Below, in pieces: positions 32,791 to 40,699 of a stretch of DNA of 58,913 bases. The position numbers and the translations under genes were made by a program. The notes beneath the pieces are model-generated. The model did not search any database, was not told where the DNA came from, and saw nothing but the letters and a program-made list of their open reading frames with translations. Numbering within the stretch: the first letter of the stretch is position 1; each line of letters opens with the position of its first letter. This DNA comes from Anaerolineae bacterium (lineage in GTDB: Bacteria; Chloroflexota; Anaerolineae; 4572-78; J111), in contig JAJVIM010000006.1 of NCBI GenBank assembly GCA_022071955.1, positions 1-58,913 on the forward strand, given 5' to 3'.

Positions 32791-33055
32791 AGGAATCAGG
32801 AGTCAGGAGTCAGGAATTAGGGAAATACTCATCTGAAAATAAGCGAATCTGCGAATCAGCGAGTCAGCGAATGTAGGGGCGGTTCGCGAACCGCCCTTAC
32901 CCAATTTTCACCCGTGCCGGGTACAGGCATTCCTTGGTGTCGTTCCGGTTGGAACTGTCCGACTCCCTGACAAAAAGGCACACCGCGGCACAATGGTGCG
33001 CCTTTTAAGCGACGAAGGATGAAGGATGAAGGATGAAGGAACGAGTCAGCGAATA
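32791..33055. repeat. Cluster of short tandem repeats and palindrome
   Basis: Four copies of an AGGAGTC-type heptamer (32791-32818), four of an AGCGAATC-type octamer (32842-32873), the palindrome GTAGGGGCGGTTCGCGAACC and its end to 32900, and four of GAAGGAT (33014-33041) followed by a stray AGTCAGCGAAT. This resembles the STRR repeats of filamentous cyanobacteria. It lies between the GNAT gene and the carbamoyltransferase terminator. Confidence 0.7.
32973..33006 (-). terminator. Terminator of the carbamoyltransferase operon
   Basis: Minus-strand AAAAGGCGCACC/GGTGTGCCTTTT hairpin with a 10-base loop followed by TTGTC, about 90 bases after the carbamoyltransferase stop. A-run on the other side makes it possibly bidirectional. 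Confidence 0.65.
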
Positions 33056-33096
33056 GCGCCCCTGCGACTCTGGCTAATAATTTTCTTGGAACGGCC

Positions 33097-34935
33097 CTAA
33101 TCCACCTGATCGACGCTGAGGTGCGAACCGGTGGCCACGTACCCTTCCGGCTTTTTCACCAAGAACGGCCCCATTACCAACTGGTCGATATCAGACGCGG
33201 CAAACGTGTTGAGCGCCTCGGTGGGCGTGTTGACAATCGGTTCGCCGCGCAGGTTGTAGCTGGTATTGAGCAGCACCGGCACGCCGGTGGCTTCATCAAA
33301 CTTTTTGATAAGGTTGTAGTAGCCGCTGTTCCACTCTTCGCGGACGCTTTGCAACCGGCCGGTGCCGTTGTGGCACACCGCCTGAATTTTGTCCCACTTG
33401 TCCTCCGGGATGTCAGAAACCATCAGCATGTACCGCGGCGGGTACTGCTTGTCCAGTCTCGGCGACGAGAAATACTCGTGGGCGCGATCTTCCATCACCA
33501 CCGGCGCAAAGGGGCGGAACGGCTCGCGGAATTTGATTTTGGTGTTGACAATCTCTTTCATTTCGTCGCGGCGCGGGTCGGCAATAATAGAGCGATGGCC
33601 CAGCGCCCGCGGCCCCCACTCAAAGCGGCCGCGATACCAGCCGATAACCTTGCTATCCAGCAGGGTGTCAACAGCCTGATCGAGCAGGCGGTCATCGTTA
33701 TCAAACTCTTCACAGATAAAGCCGGATTTTTTGATGGCCGCGGCCATTTCTGCCGGCGAATAATCCGCGCCCCAGTAGGCGTGTTCCATTGTAAACTGGC
33801 GGGGCTGGCCAAAAATAACGTGGTAGGCGTACAGCGCCGCGCCCACCGCGCCGCCGGCATCGCCCGCGGCCGGCTGAATAAAGACATTTTCAAACGGGCT
33901 TTCGCGCATTACCCGGCCGTTGGCCACGCTGTTGAGCGCCACCCCGCCGGCCATCACCAAATTTTTGGAGCCGCCGCTGTATTTGTGAGCCGCACCGGCC
34001 ATTTTTAAAACGATGTCTTCGGTGACGCGCTGAATGCTGGCGGCGATGTCGGCGTATTTTTGGTTTTGGGCCGCCACCCGCTCATCCCAATGGCGATGAT
34101 CTTTGGCCGGATGGGTGGTCAGCGTAAAAAATTCACTTTCCGGCACGCGGCGCGGCCCGAACAGTTTTTCAAATTTCTCATTGAAGGTGTGCTCGGTGGA
34201 ATAGTGAAAGCTGAAATAATCCATGTTCAGCGTCAGGCCGCCGTCGGCATCTATGTTGACCACTTTGTACACGTCGTCGATGTATTTGGGCTGGCCGTAG
34301 GGAGCCATGCCCATCACTTTGTATTCGCCGTTGTTCACCCGAAAGCCCAAATAGGCGGTAAACGCCGAGTAGAGCAGCCCCAGCGAATGGGGGAAGCGCA
34401 GCTCGCGGGAGAGGCTGATGCTGTTGCTGCCGCCGCCGTTCCAGGTGGCCGAGGCGTGACCCAGGCTGGCGGTGGTCCACTCGCCCACCCCGTCGATGGT
34501 CAGCACGGCGGCGTCTTCAAACGGGGCGCAGAACATGGCGCTGGCGGCGTGGGTGAGGTGATGCTCCACAAACAGGATTTTGTTGGTGGGCACACCGATT
34601 TTGGTTTGCAAGTGGCTTTTGATCCACAGTTTTTCGTCAAACCAGGTCACCATCGACTCGCGGAAAACGCCGTAGCTTTTGGGAAACATCGACAGCGTGG
34701 TTTGCAAAATGCGCTCAAATTTGACCAGCGGTTTTTCGTAAAAAACCACGTAATCCAGATCATCGGGGGTGATGCCGCCCTTTTTCAAACAAAAATTGAT
34801 GGCGTTGCTCGGAAAGCCGCTGTCGTGTTTTTTGCGGGTAAAGCGCTCTTCCTCGGCGGCGCCAACCAGTTGGCCGTCCATCAGCAGCGCGGCGGCGGCA
34901 TCGTGGTAATAACAGGAAACACCCAGAATATTCAT
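33097..34935 (-). CDS. NodU/CmcH-family carbamoyltransferase (SxtI-like)
   Basis: A 612-residue O-carbamoyltransferase that uses carbamoyl phosphate and ATP to carbamoylate a hydroxyl group. The N-terminal Kae1/Hsp70-like part has ILGVSCYYHDAAAALL, EEERFTRKKHD and FVEHHLTHAASAMF with the metal-binding histidines, then VLTIDGVGEW and MAGGVALNSVANG; the C-terminal YrdC-like part holds WYRGRFEWGPRALGHRSI and FRPFAPVV. Length is typical. The substrate is unknown. It follows an SxtJ-like and a DUF5989-like gene, the sxtI-J-K gene order of saxitoxin-type clusters, also seen in bacteria that make no toxin. The ATG overlaps the upstream stop (TAATG). Confidence 0.93.
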   Translation of the reverse strand: MNILGVSCYYHDAAAALLMDGQLVGAAEEERFTRKKHDSGFPSNAINFCLKKGGITPDDLDYVVFYEKPLVKFERILQTTLSMFPKSYGVFRESMVTWFDEKLWIKSHLQTKIGVPTNKILFVEHHLTHAASAMFCAPFEDAAVLTIDGVGEWTTASLGHASATWNGGGSNSISLSRELRFPHSLGLLYSAFTAYLGFRVNNGEYKVMGMAPYGQPKYIDDVYKVVNIDADGGLTLNMDYFSFHYSTEHTFNEKFEKLFGPRRVPESEFFTLTTHPAKDHRHWDERVAAQNQKYADIAASIQRVTEDIVLKMAGAAHKYSGGSKNLVMAGGVALNSVANGRVMRESPFENVFIQPAAGDAGGAVGAALYAYHVIFGQPRQFTMEHAYWGADYSPAEMAAAIKKSGFICEEFDNDDRLLDQAVDTLLDSKVIGWYRGRFEWGPRALGHRSIIADPRRDEMKEIVNTKIKFREPFRPFAPVVMEDRAHEYFSSPRLDKQYPPRYMLMVSDIPEDKWDKIQAVCHNGTGRLQSVREEWNSGYYNLIKKFDEATGVPVLLNTSYNLRGEPIVNTPTEALNTFAASDIDQLVMGPFLVKKPEGYVATGSHLSVDQVD

Positions 34936-35495
34936 TAAAATTGCCTCAAAACTTCTTCAAGGTTTTGGTCGCCGGTGGTGCGCTTGCGCCACAACTCGGC
35001 CGGCTGGCTTTTGATGTGCAGCGGGTCGCCAAACAGGCGCACGCCCAGCCCAAAGGGGATGAAAACCGTAAAATAGAAGATGGTCAGCGCCAGCCGGCCC
35101 AGCCAGTCGCCCAGAAAATGACCAAACTTCTGCCAGTGCCGCCAGAAATTGTCGATGAGAAAATAGGCCGCCGCTACAAAGACCACACTCAGCAATCCGC
35201 GCAGCGAACGCGCCCAAATCAGTTCGGCCGGCAGCGCCGGCTGACCGCCGCCAAGCAGGATGACCAGACTCCACAAGCCGCGGATTGAGCCAATAAACGA
35301 CAGAATGGCCATCATCACCGCGCCAAATTCGGCGCGCTTGTGTTTGTAGCGGCCCTGCAAAACGCCAAAGAAGATGGCCAGCAGGCCAAACAACGCCGGC
35401 AGTAGCGCCCAAACGCTCGCCGAGCCGCCGACGGTGTATTCCCACCCGCCCAAAACGGCCAGCAAAATACCAAAAATAATCGTGATTAATTTCAT
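34935..35495 (-). CDS. SxtJ-like membrane protein
   Basis: A 186-residue protein with about five hydrophobic segments (N-terminal ITIIFGILLAVLGGWEYTV, WALLPALFGLLAIFFGVL, FIGSIRGLWSLVILLGGG, GLLSVVFVAAAYFLI, and LTIFYFTVFIPFGLGVRLF) and a short charged tail with KSQPAELWRKRTT. The length and tail match the SxtJ family found beside NodU-type carbamoyltransferases. Function unknown; probably anchors the carbamoyltransferase to the membrane (inference). The ATG at 35495 is taken; an in-frame GTG at 35513 lacks support. Its stop overlaps the carbamoyltransferase start. Confidence 0.8.
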   Translation of the reverse strand: MKLITIIFGILLAVLGGWEYTVGGSASVWALLPALFGLLAIFFGVLQGRYKHKRAEFGAVMMAILSFIGSIRGLWSLVILLGGGQPALPAELIWARSLRGLLSVVFVAAAYFLIDNFWRHWQKFGHFLGDWLGRLALTIFYFTVFIPFGLGVRLFGDPLHIKSQPAELWRKRTTGDQNLEEVLRQF

Positions 35496-35518
35496 TGTGT
35501 GTCCCAACTCCACCCAAA

Positions 35519-35550
35519 ACGGAGTCCGAAATCAAGCTTTCGGACTCCGT
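35519..35550. repeat. ACGGAGTCC hairpin
   Basis: Perfect inverted repeat ACGGAGTCCGAAA/TTTCGGACTCCGT with loop TCAAGC, in the gap between the DUF5989-like and SxtJ-like genes. It is a sister of the hairpin at 2309-2336. Confidence 0.6.
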
Positions 35551-35591
35551 TGTCAACATCCAAATTTGTGAGCCGCCCGTTTGGCGAATTT

Positions 35592-35774
35592 TTAGAACAG
35601 CGTGTAAATGAACGGGGCCACGCCAGAAGACGAAGCAAAAATCAGCAGCAGGCCAAACAGCAGCAGCACGGTGACCATCGGGATCATCCACCACAGTTTG
35701 CGCTGCCACAAAAACGATAACACTTCGCCAACAATGCCGGTATTGGTCAGCATACCTTTAAAAAAGTTTTTCAT
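35592..35774 (-). CDS. DUF5989-like small membrane protein (SxtK-like position)
   Basis: A 60-residue protein: MKNFFKGMLTNTGIVGEVLSFLWQRKLWWMIP followed by one helix (MVTVLLLFGLLLIFASSSG). The W-rich LWQRKLWWM segment and length fit the small DUF5989 proteins that accompany NodU carbamoyltransferases and SxtJ. The ATG at 35774 has AAGGAAGG 8 bases upstream; the gene begins one base after the XdhC stop. Function unknown. Confidence 0.75.
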   Translation of the reverse strand: MKNFFKGMLTNTGIVGEVLSFLWQRKLWWMIPMVTVLLLFGLLLIFASSSGVAPFIYTLF

Positions 35775-35775
35775 C

Positions 35776-36606
35776 TCAATCACCTTCCTTCAATTTCACC
35801 CGGCCGGGATGCAGCGGCAGGCGGCGATTGGCTCGCAGCGCATCCGACAACGAGACCGCCCGCCCGCCCCGAATGACGTTGATCATTTCGGCGATCACAG
35901 CTACGGCGATCTCGGCCGGGTTTTCTGCGCCAATATCCAGACCGATGGGCGAGTAAACGCGGTCAAATTTTTGGGGGTCAAGCCCCTGTTCTTTTTCCAG
36001 CAAATCAAATACGGCCTGCACCCGTCGTTTGCTGCCGATCATGCCAATGTAACGGGCCGGCGAATCCAGCACTTCCAGCAGGCAGTCAACATCGTGGCTG
36101 TGGCCGCGCGTAACCAGCACAATAAATGTATCGTTGTCGATGGGCCAGTTAGCCAGCGTTTCACGGAACGGCTGGGCCAGCACGGCATCGGCCATGGGAA
36201 AGCGTTGTTTGTTGGCAAAACTGGGCCGGTCATCGAGCACGGTTACATCAAAGCCCACCATTTTGCCCAACTGGGCCAGCGGCAGAGCCACGTGCCCCGC
36301 GCCAACAATCAACAGGCTGAGCGGCCGGTGCTGCACTTCTACAAACACCGCCGCCGTGCCCTCCGGTTGCCGCACGGTGAGTAACTGCGAGCGGCGGTTG
36401 GCCAGCGCCTGCCGGGCCTGAGCCAGCAGCCCGGCCTCGTGTTCGGCCAGGTTCAGCCGGCCAAACAGTTCAGTTTCCAGCCCAACCAGCGCCCGCTGCC
36501 CGAGCGCCGGGCCAAAGCGGCCGGTTGCTTCAACCACAGTTACCAAAGCGACCGGCTGCCGGGCATCGATGGCCGCAATCAGCCGGTCCAGCAGCGGGTC
36601 ACTCAT
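35776..36606 (-). CDS. XdhC/CoxI-family molybdoenzyme maturation protein, two-domain
   Basis: A 276-residue protein. Residues 1-100 hold an XdhC N-terminal domain (PVALVTVVEATGRFGP, with the GxxP switch) and residues 110-260 a Rossmann domain (LLIVGAGHVALPLAQLGKMVGFDVTVLDDRP, GMIGSKRR, SPIGLDIGAENPAEIAVAVIAEM). XdhC-type proteins bind and sulfurate molybdenum cofactor before its insertion into xanthine dehydrogenase or CO dehydrogenase. The N-terminal domain lacks the GVCGG cysteine motif; that motif is in the preceding small protein. The ATG at 36606 overlaps the upstream stop by 8 bases. No molybdoenzyme gene is in the window. Confidence 0.9.
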   Translation of the reverse strand: MSDPLLDRLIAAIDARQPVALVTVVEATGRFGPALGQRALVGLETELFGRLNLAEHEAGLLAQARQALANRRSQLLTVRQPEGTAAVFVEVQHRPLSLLIVGAGHVALPLAQLGKMVGFDVTVLDDRPSFANKQRFPMADAVLAQPFRETLANWPIDNDTFIVLVTRGHSHDVDCLLEVLDSPARYIGMIGSKRRVQAVFDLLEKEQGLDPQKFDRVYSPIGLDIGAENPAEIAVAVIAEMINVIRGGRAVSLSDALRANRRLPLHPGRVKLKEGD

Positions 36607-36925
36607 GTTGAGGCCAGCGCTCCACAAACACACGCATAATTCCACCGCACACGCCCAGGCTTTGCATGCTCACGTCTTCGGTCAAATCGACTTCAACCAT
36701 TTGCGGCTGGCCGGTATCGATGACGTTCAGGCCGGCTTTGATCACGTCGGCTTCGCCGCAGCCGCCGCCCACCGTGCCGTAATGCTGACCCAGCGGGTGG
36801 ATCACCATTTTGGTGCCCACCTCGCGCGGGACAGAACCGCGCACATCGACAACAGTGGCTACCGCCACGGGCGTTGCCGCGGTAAATTCTTTTATGGTTT
36901 GGTAAACAGTTTTGGCGTTATCCAT
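36599..36925 (-). CDS. XdhC N-terminal domain protein
   Basis: A 108-residue single XdhC/CoxI N-terminal domain: PVAVATVVDVRGSVPREVGTKMVI, YGTVGGGCGEADVI and SLGVCGGIMRVFVE with the conserved cysteines. This and the next gene together make one full XdhC set split over two chains. The ATG at 36925 is chosen (MDNAKTVYQ) because it starts at the family border; a frame from 36976 is longer. No clear Shine-Dalgarno sequence. The promoter probably lies in the 73-base gap to 36999. Confidence 0.85.
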   Translation of the reverse strand: MDNAKTVYQTIKEFTAATPVAVATVVDVRGSVPREVGTKMVIHPLGQHYGTVGGGCGEADVIKAGLNVIDTGQPQMVEVDLTEDVSMQSLGVCGGIMRVFVERWPQHE

Positions 36926-36998
36926 AATCGCAATTTTCCAAGCGACGATTGTAACATATCGCCGCAGGAGGGGCAATATTTCAAATTAGAGTACGCGG

Positions 36999-37421
36999 CT
37001 ACCAGTCGCCATCGGAATCCGGCATTTCACGGGCCGGCATTTCCAGATCGATGACTTCGCCGTGATAATTTACAATGATTTTGAAGCCCATCATCCCCAG
37101 CATCATGCGGGCGTCGGTGGGCAGGCCCTGATCCATCACCTGGTCCATATGTTTGATGGAAGAATCGACCATCGCCTTGGTAAACAGATCGTCTTTGCCC
37201 AGCATGTTCATAATCCCGGAAGAGACCAGCTCTTTGTTGGCCTCCACCTGCCCCTGTAACCACTCAATCACCTGCCGGTCAACCACTTCAGCGGGCACGT
37301 GGCGTTTAAAGTCGCCATCCATAATGACGTAGTTTGGCTCGGCCCCAATGAAGGTGGTCGCAACCGGGTTGCCGTCTTCGTCATAGATCAAATCAGAAAA
37401 TAGAGCATGGCGATGCGCCAT
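36999..37421 (-). CDS. Conserved hypothetical soluble protein
   Basis: A 140-residue protein beginning MAHRHALFSDLIYDEDGNPV, with FIGAEPNYVIMDGDFKRHVPAEVVDRQVIEWL in the middle, a helical half (ANKELVSSGIMNMLGKDDLFTKAMVDSSIKHMDQVM) and IIVNYHGEVIDLEMP near the end. It is not assigned to a named family; no signal peptide or helix of membrane type. The ATG at 37421 has GGAGG 6 bases upstream. It lies alone upstream of the XdhC pair, possibly as first gene of that operon. Confidence 0.7.
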   Translation of the reverse strand: MAHRHALFSDLIYDEDGNPVATTFIGAEPNYVIMDGDFKRHVPAEVVDRQVIEWLQGQVEANKELVSSGIMNMLGKDDLFTKAMVDSSIKHMDQVMDQGLPTDARMMLGMMGFKIIVNYHGEVIDLEMPAREMPDSDGDW

Positions 37422-37595
37422 AACCAACCTCCTTTTTGCCAGTTGTGGCAATATTATACCACGAACCCTCACTCACCCGAATCAATCGGGCAGGTTGTTT
37501 GCCGGGGCGAGTTGTGGTAAGGTTGAACTGACCCGAATCCTTTGCCCCCAAAACAAGACTCATAAACAGGGGCCGCTGAAAGGAGCAACCGCCCC

Positions 37596-38135
37596 GTGGA
37601 AGGCGACGACTCGCTGCTGGAACGCATCAAACGCCACGATCAAAGTGCGCTGGCCGAAGTTCACGAGCGGTACTTTGACCAGATTTACCACTACCTCAAC
37701 TACCGCCTCAACGACCCGGATGCCGCCGCCGATTTGGCCGGCGAAGTGTTTCTGGCGCTGGTTAATGCTTTAAAAAACAAAAAATCACCCCAAACGTCCG
37801 TGAGCGGCTGGCTGTATGCCGTGGCCAGAAATCTGGCCGCCGATCACCTGAAAAAGAAGGTGGTTACCATGCCGCTAATGGATGATTTGGTCGCCGATAC
37901 ACCATCGCTAACCGATCAGGTTCACCTGGCCCAACTGGCTCCAATGTTAAAACAGGCTATGCACCAGCTTACTGATGAACAACAGCACGTAATCGCTTTG
38001 CGGTTTGGGCAGGGCTTGAGCCTGATTGAAACAGCCACGGCAATGGACAAAACCGTTGGGGCCATCAAAGCCTTGCAGCATCGGGCGCTGGCCTCGCTGG
38101 CCCGCATCATGCCGCCGGAGGTGGACCATGACTGA
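37596..38135 (+). CDS. ECF-type RNA polymerase sigma factor
   Basis: A 179-residue sigma-70 family factor. Region 2 is ALAEVHERYFDQIYHYLNYRLNDPDAAADLAGEVFLALVNAL and WLYAVARNLAADHLKK; region 4 is LTDEQQHVIALRFGQGLSLIETATAMDKTVGAIKALQHRALASL. There is no region 1 or 3. It starts with GTG at 37596, with GGAG a little further upstream than ideal. The stop overlaps the start of the DUF5667 gene by 8 bases, the normal arrangement for a sigma/anti-sigma pair. It is likely self-regulated (inference). Confidence 0.92.
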   Translation: MEGDDSLLERIKRHDQSALAEVHERYFDQIYHYLNYRLNDPDAAADLAGEVFLALVNALKNKKSPQTSVSGWLYAVARNLAADHLKKKVVTMPLMDDLVADTPSLTDQVHLAQLAPMLKQAMHQLTDEQQHVIALRFGQGLSLIETATAMDKTVGAIKALQHRALASLARIMPPEVDHD

Positions 38136-38859
38136 CCGGTTTGAGTCCATCCTCGATGAAGGCATTTCTGCCCTGCAAGCCGGCGTGCCGCTGGACGAAA
38201 TTCTGGCCGAAGTGCCGGAATACGCCGCCGAATTGCGCCCGCTGCTGTACGCGGCCCTGCTTCTGGCCGATCCCAACCCCAAACTGGTGCCCGCCGAACG
38301 CAAAGCCGCCCTGCACGCCGAGTATATGGCCCAGATAGCGGAACTGCCGCCGGTTCACCCCTCGTTTGGGGAAAAGCTGCGGGCTGTTCAGAGCGTAATC
38401 AAACGGCGGCTAACGCCCAAAATGGTGCTCAATGATTTGCTCACAGTGAGCATCACCGTGATTCTCACGCTGAGCATGGCCGCGCTGGTGCTCAGTTACG
38501 CCGCCCGAGACACCATCCCCGGCGACCTGTTGTACGGGGTCAAACAGATTACCGAGGGCGTGCAGCTATTACTCACCACCGATGACGCTCGCCAACTTGA
38601 GCTGCAAAACGAGTTCAACCAGCGCCGGCTGGCCGAAATCGATCAACTTGTCAAACAGAAACGGGCGGCCGTGGTCAATTTTAAGGGTACGCTGGAAACA
38701 AAAAGCTCCACGCTGTGGGTTGTTGAAGGACACACAGTCTTTTTACCGGTTGATGTCAACATCAGAGGTACGCCGGAAGAGGGCGATCAGGTTGAAGTAG
38801 TTGGCCTGCTCAGAACCAACAATGTGCTGGTAGCCGATACCATTAGCAAGGTAGAATAA
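38128..38859 (+). CDS. DUF5667-type membrane protein, probable anti-sigma partner
   Basis: A 243-residue protein with a cytoplasmic N-terminus (RFESILDEGISALQAGVPLDEILAEVPEYAAELRPLL), one helix (about 110-130, LLTVSITVILTLSMAALVLS), then the DUF5667 signature PGDLLYGVKQITEGVQLLLTT, a charged helical stretch, and a C-terminal OB-like domain (FKGTLETKSSTLWVVEGHTVF to EVVGLLRTNNVLVADTI). The 8-base overlap with the ECF gene supports an anti-sigma role; the anti-sigma sequence is not of the classic ZAS type. Confidence 0.85.
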   Translation: MTDRFESILDEGISALQAGVPLDEILAEVPEYAAELRPLLYAALLLADPNPKLVPAERKAALHAEYMAQIAELPPVHPSFGEKLRAVQSVIKRRLTPKMVLNDLLTVSITVILTLSMAALVLSYAARDTIPGDLLYGVKQITEGVQLLLTTDDARQLELQNEFNQRRLAEIDQLVKQKRAAVVNFKGTLETKSSTLWVVEGHTVFLPVDVNIRGTPEEGDQVEVVGLLRTNNVLVADTISKVE

Positions 38860-38911
38860 CCGCACAGCGATGTTGAGGCTAAAAATAAGTGGAGACAATT
38901 TTGCAATTTTA

Positions 38912-38920
38912 TGCTAGAAT
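38912..38920 (+). promoter_or_regulatory. Extended -10 promoter of Flp pilin gene
   Basis: TGCTAGAAT (TG one base before TAGAAT), with no good -35. It sits 50 bases after the DUF5667 stop and gives a leader of about 125 bases in which I find no known riboswitch. Confidence 0.5.
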
Positions 38921-39053
38921 AGGACAAAAGTTTGGTTTACAAGTTGACCAAATCAGCCGTAAACTGAGTTTGGGTTAAAGCCCGTATTGTACCTTAACCA
39001 AGTTATATGCATCGACGGGGTATCAATCTACAAAGAAAGGAGGTGAACTCGCT

Positions 39054-39230
39054 GTGTTATTTTTACCGCAGGAAGAAGGTCAGGGGTTGGTGGAATATGC
39101 GCTTATCCTGGTTTTAGTGGCGATTGTGGTTATCGCCATCTTGCTGCTTTTAGGGCCAGTTGTAGGCAATGTGTTCAGTAACATTGTTTTTGTTATGCAG
39201 AACCCCCGCGCAGCAGGCGGTATGTGGTAA
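39054..39230 (+). CDS. Flp/Fap-type pilin
   Basis: A 58-residue pilin that assembles into type IVb (Tad) pili. It begins MLFLPQEEGQGLVEYALILVLVAIVVIAILLLLGPVVG; the G/xLVEYAL(I) signature with the cleavage-site Gly and Glu+5 pattern is textbook. Start codon GTG with AGGAGG 10 bases upstream. It follows the ECF/DUF5667 pair and is closed by its own terminator. No tad assembly or prepilin peptidase gene is in the window, so the secretion machinery must be elsewhere. Confidence 0.88.
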   Translation: MLFLPQEEGQGLVEYALILVLVAIVVIAILLLLGPVVGNVFSNIVFVMQNPRAAGGMW

Positions 39231-39312
39231 TGATTTTCTGACTTCTGATCTTAACCTTAATTTATCGTTATTTTTTATTTCTTTCTGGCAATCTTTATAT
39301 CATTTATATTTT

Positions 39313-39345
39313 AACCCGCATCTTACCGGTGCGGGTTTCTTTTTT
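39313..39345 (+). terminator. Terminator of Flp pilin gene
   Basis: AACCCGCA/TGCGGGTT hairpin with a 9-base loop, then TTCTTTTTT. Confidence 0.85.
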
Positions 39346-39359
39346 AAGACCAAACCACT

Positions 39360-39365
39360 TATAAT
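39360..39365 (+). promoter_or_regulatory. -10 box giving a leaderless start for the HAD-IB gene
   Basis: Perfect TATAAT ending 7 bases before the ATG at 39373. The predicted transcription start falls on the start codon, and no Shine-Dalgarno sequence is present. Confidence 0.55.
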
Positions 39366-39372
39366 TACCGCC

Positions 39373-40041
39373 ATGATTCAACCAGAGAACGTTATGACAA
39401 CCGTTGCTTTTTTTGACCTGGATTACACCCTGCTGAATACAAGTTCTGGCATTGTTTACATAAAAGAACTGCTCAGGCAGCGCCGAATTTCATTATGGCG
39501 GCTGAGCTGGGTAGGCGTTCAGTATCGGCTCAAACAAATTGATTTTGGCCAGGCGCACCTGCGGCTCATTTCTACCGTGGGGCAAAGCGGACAGGCCGCC
39601 ACCCAACCGTTTTTTGAGGAATGGGTGGCTTGCAAACTCCTGCCCCATCTAACCGCCGCCGGTCGGCGTAAAATCGACTGGCACACGGCTCAGGGTCACC
39701 GGGTGGTGATTATTTCGGCATCCATTGAAGAAATTGTGCGGCCGGTGGCCAACCGTTTGGGGGTAGATTATCTTTGCACCCGGCTGGCGGTTGAAAACGA
39801 CCGCTACACCGGCCAGCTCGATGGTCCGTTATGCTACGGCCACGGCAAAGTGAGCCACGCGGCCCGCTGGGCCGCGCAAAACAATCTGGATTTTCCGCAG
39901 TGTGTGGGTTATTTTTACACCGACAGTTCCAGCGACCTGCCGCTGCTTGATCTGGCCCGGCATCCGGTGCCGGTCAATCCGTCTCGCCGGCTGGCCAAAA
40001 TTGCCGCCGAACGAGGCTGGCTGGCCGAGCGGTTTTATTAG
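39373..40041 (+). CDS. HAD-IB family hydrolase (SerB/phosphoserine phosphatase-like)
   Basis: A 222-residue HAD subfamily IB phosphatase. Motif I is VAFFDLDYTLLN, motif II SAS in HRVVIISASIEEI, and motif IV YTDSSSDLPLL. The cap between 20 and 95 is helical with the WV-type aromatic residues of the family. Such enzymes remove phosphate from phosphoserine or lipids (PgpA/TIGR01490 group). The start at 39373 has no ribosome-binding site but a TATAAT seven bases ahead, so it is probably leaderless; the internal ATG at 39394 is an alternative. Confidence 0.85.
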   Translation: MIQPENVMTTVAFFDLDYTLLNTSSGIVYIKELLRQRRISLWRLSWVGVQYRLKQIDFGQAHLRLISTVGQSGQAATQPFFEEWVACKLLPHLTAAGRRKIDWHTAQGHRVVIISASIEEIVRPVANRLGVDYLCTRLAVENDRYTGQLDGPLCYGHGKVSHAARWAAQNNLDFPQCVGYFYTDSSSDLPLLDLARHPVPVNPSRRLAKIAAERGWLAERFY

Positions 40042-40067
40042 CCGGCTAAAATTTCTGTTTTACGGGA

Positions 40068-40580
40068 TTACAGTTGCGGCGGCCGCCGGTTGATGGCCGC
40101 CACAATTTTTTTGTACGTATCGCCGAGTTCTTCCGGCAGCACCCGGGTTTGGCCCACAATTGGCATAAAATTGCTATCGCCCACCCAGCGCGGCACAATG
40201 TGAATGTGCAGGTGGGCGTCGATGCCTGCGCCGGCGGCCTTGCCCAGATTAATCCCCACGTTAAAGCCATCGGGCTGCATAATTTCGGCCAGAATTTCGG
40301 TAAAGTAAGTGGCTAACGCCATCATTTCGGCCTGGGCCTGGCGCGACAAATCGATCAATGTTGACATGTGTTGCCGGGGCAATACCATCAAATGGCCCAC
40401 GTTATAGGGATAAATGTTCATAATGGCAAACGTTTCTTCACCCCGATACACAATAAAATTGTCGGGGTCATGTTCAACGCCTTCATCCAGCGCGTTGCAG
40501 AATACACAGCCTTCTTTTCGCTTTTCTGTTGACACCACGTATTTCATCCGCCACGGCGTATATAAACGCTCTAAAGTCAT
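40068..40580 (-). CDS. HIT-family hydrolase (Ap4A phosphorylase/hydrolase type)
   Basis: A 170-residue HIT protein that cleaves nucleoside phosphate bonds. The catalytic motif is HLHIHIVPRW (His-x-His-x-His), the nucleotide-binding part IYPYNVGHLMVLPRQH, and an N-terminal ERLYTPWRMKYV that is usual in the HIT group of Gram-positive and Chloroflexota bacteria. The CVFC pair may bind zinc. The ATG at 40580 lies only one base after GAGGAG, a short spacing. The convergent HAD-IB gene ends 26 bases away. Confidence 0.92.
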   Translation of the reverse strand: MTLERLYTPWRMKYVVSTEKRKEGCVFCNALDEGVEHDPDNFIVYRGEETFAIMNIYPYNVGHLMVLPRQHMSTLIDLSRQAQAEMMALATYFTEILAEIMQPDGFNVGINLGKAAGAGIDAHLHIHIVPRWVGDSNFMPIVGQTRVLPEELGDTYKKIVAAINRRPPQL

Positions 40581-40699
40581 TCTTCTCCTCGCCCAATAAC
40601 ATCATAACACCGACCCTCAATTGTACCAGACGGCAGCCATTTGAGCGAATTTGCAAATTAGCTGCCAGAGAGTACCATAATCAACAAAGGAGCCGCCCT

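Noticed and set aside
32791..33055. CRISPR array
   Set aside because: Repeat units are 7-8 bases, adjacent without spacers, and no cas gene is in the window.
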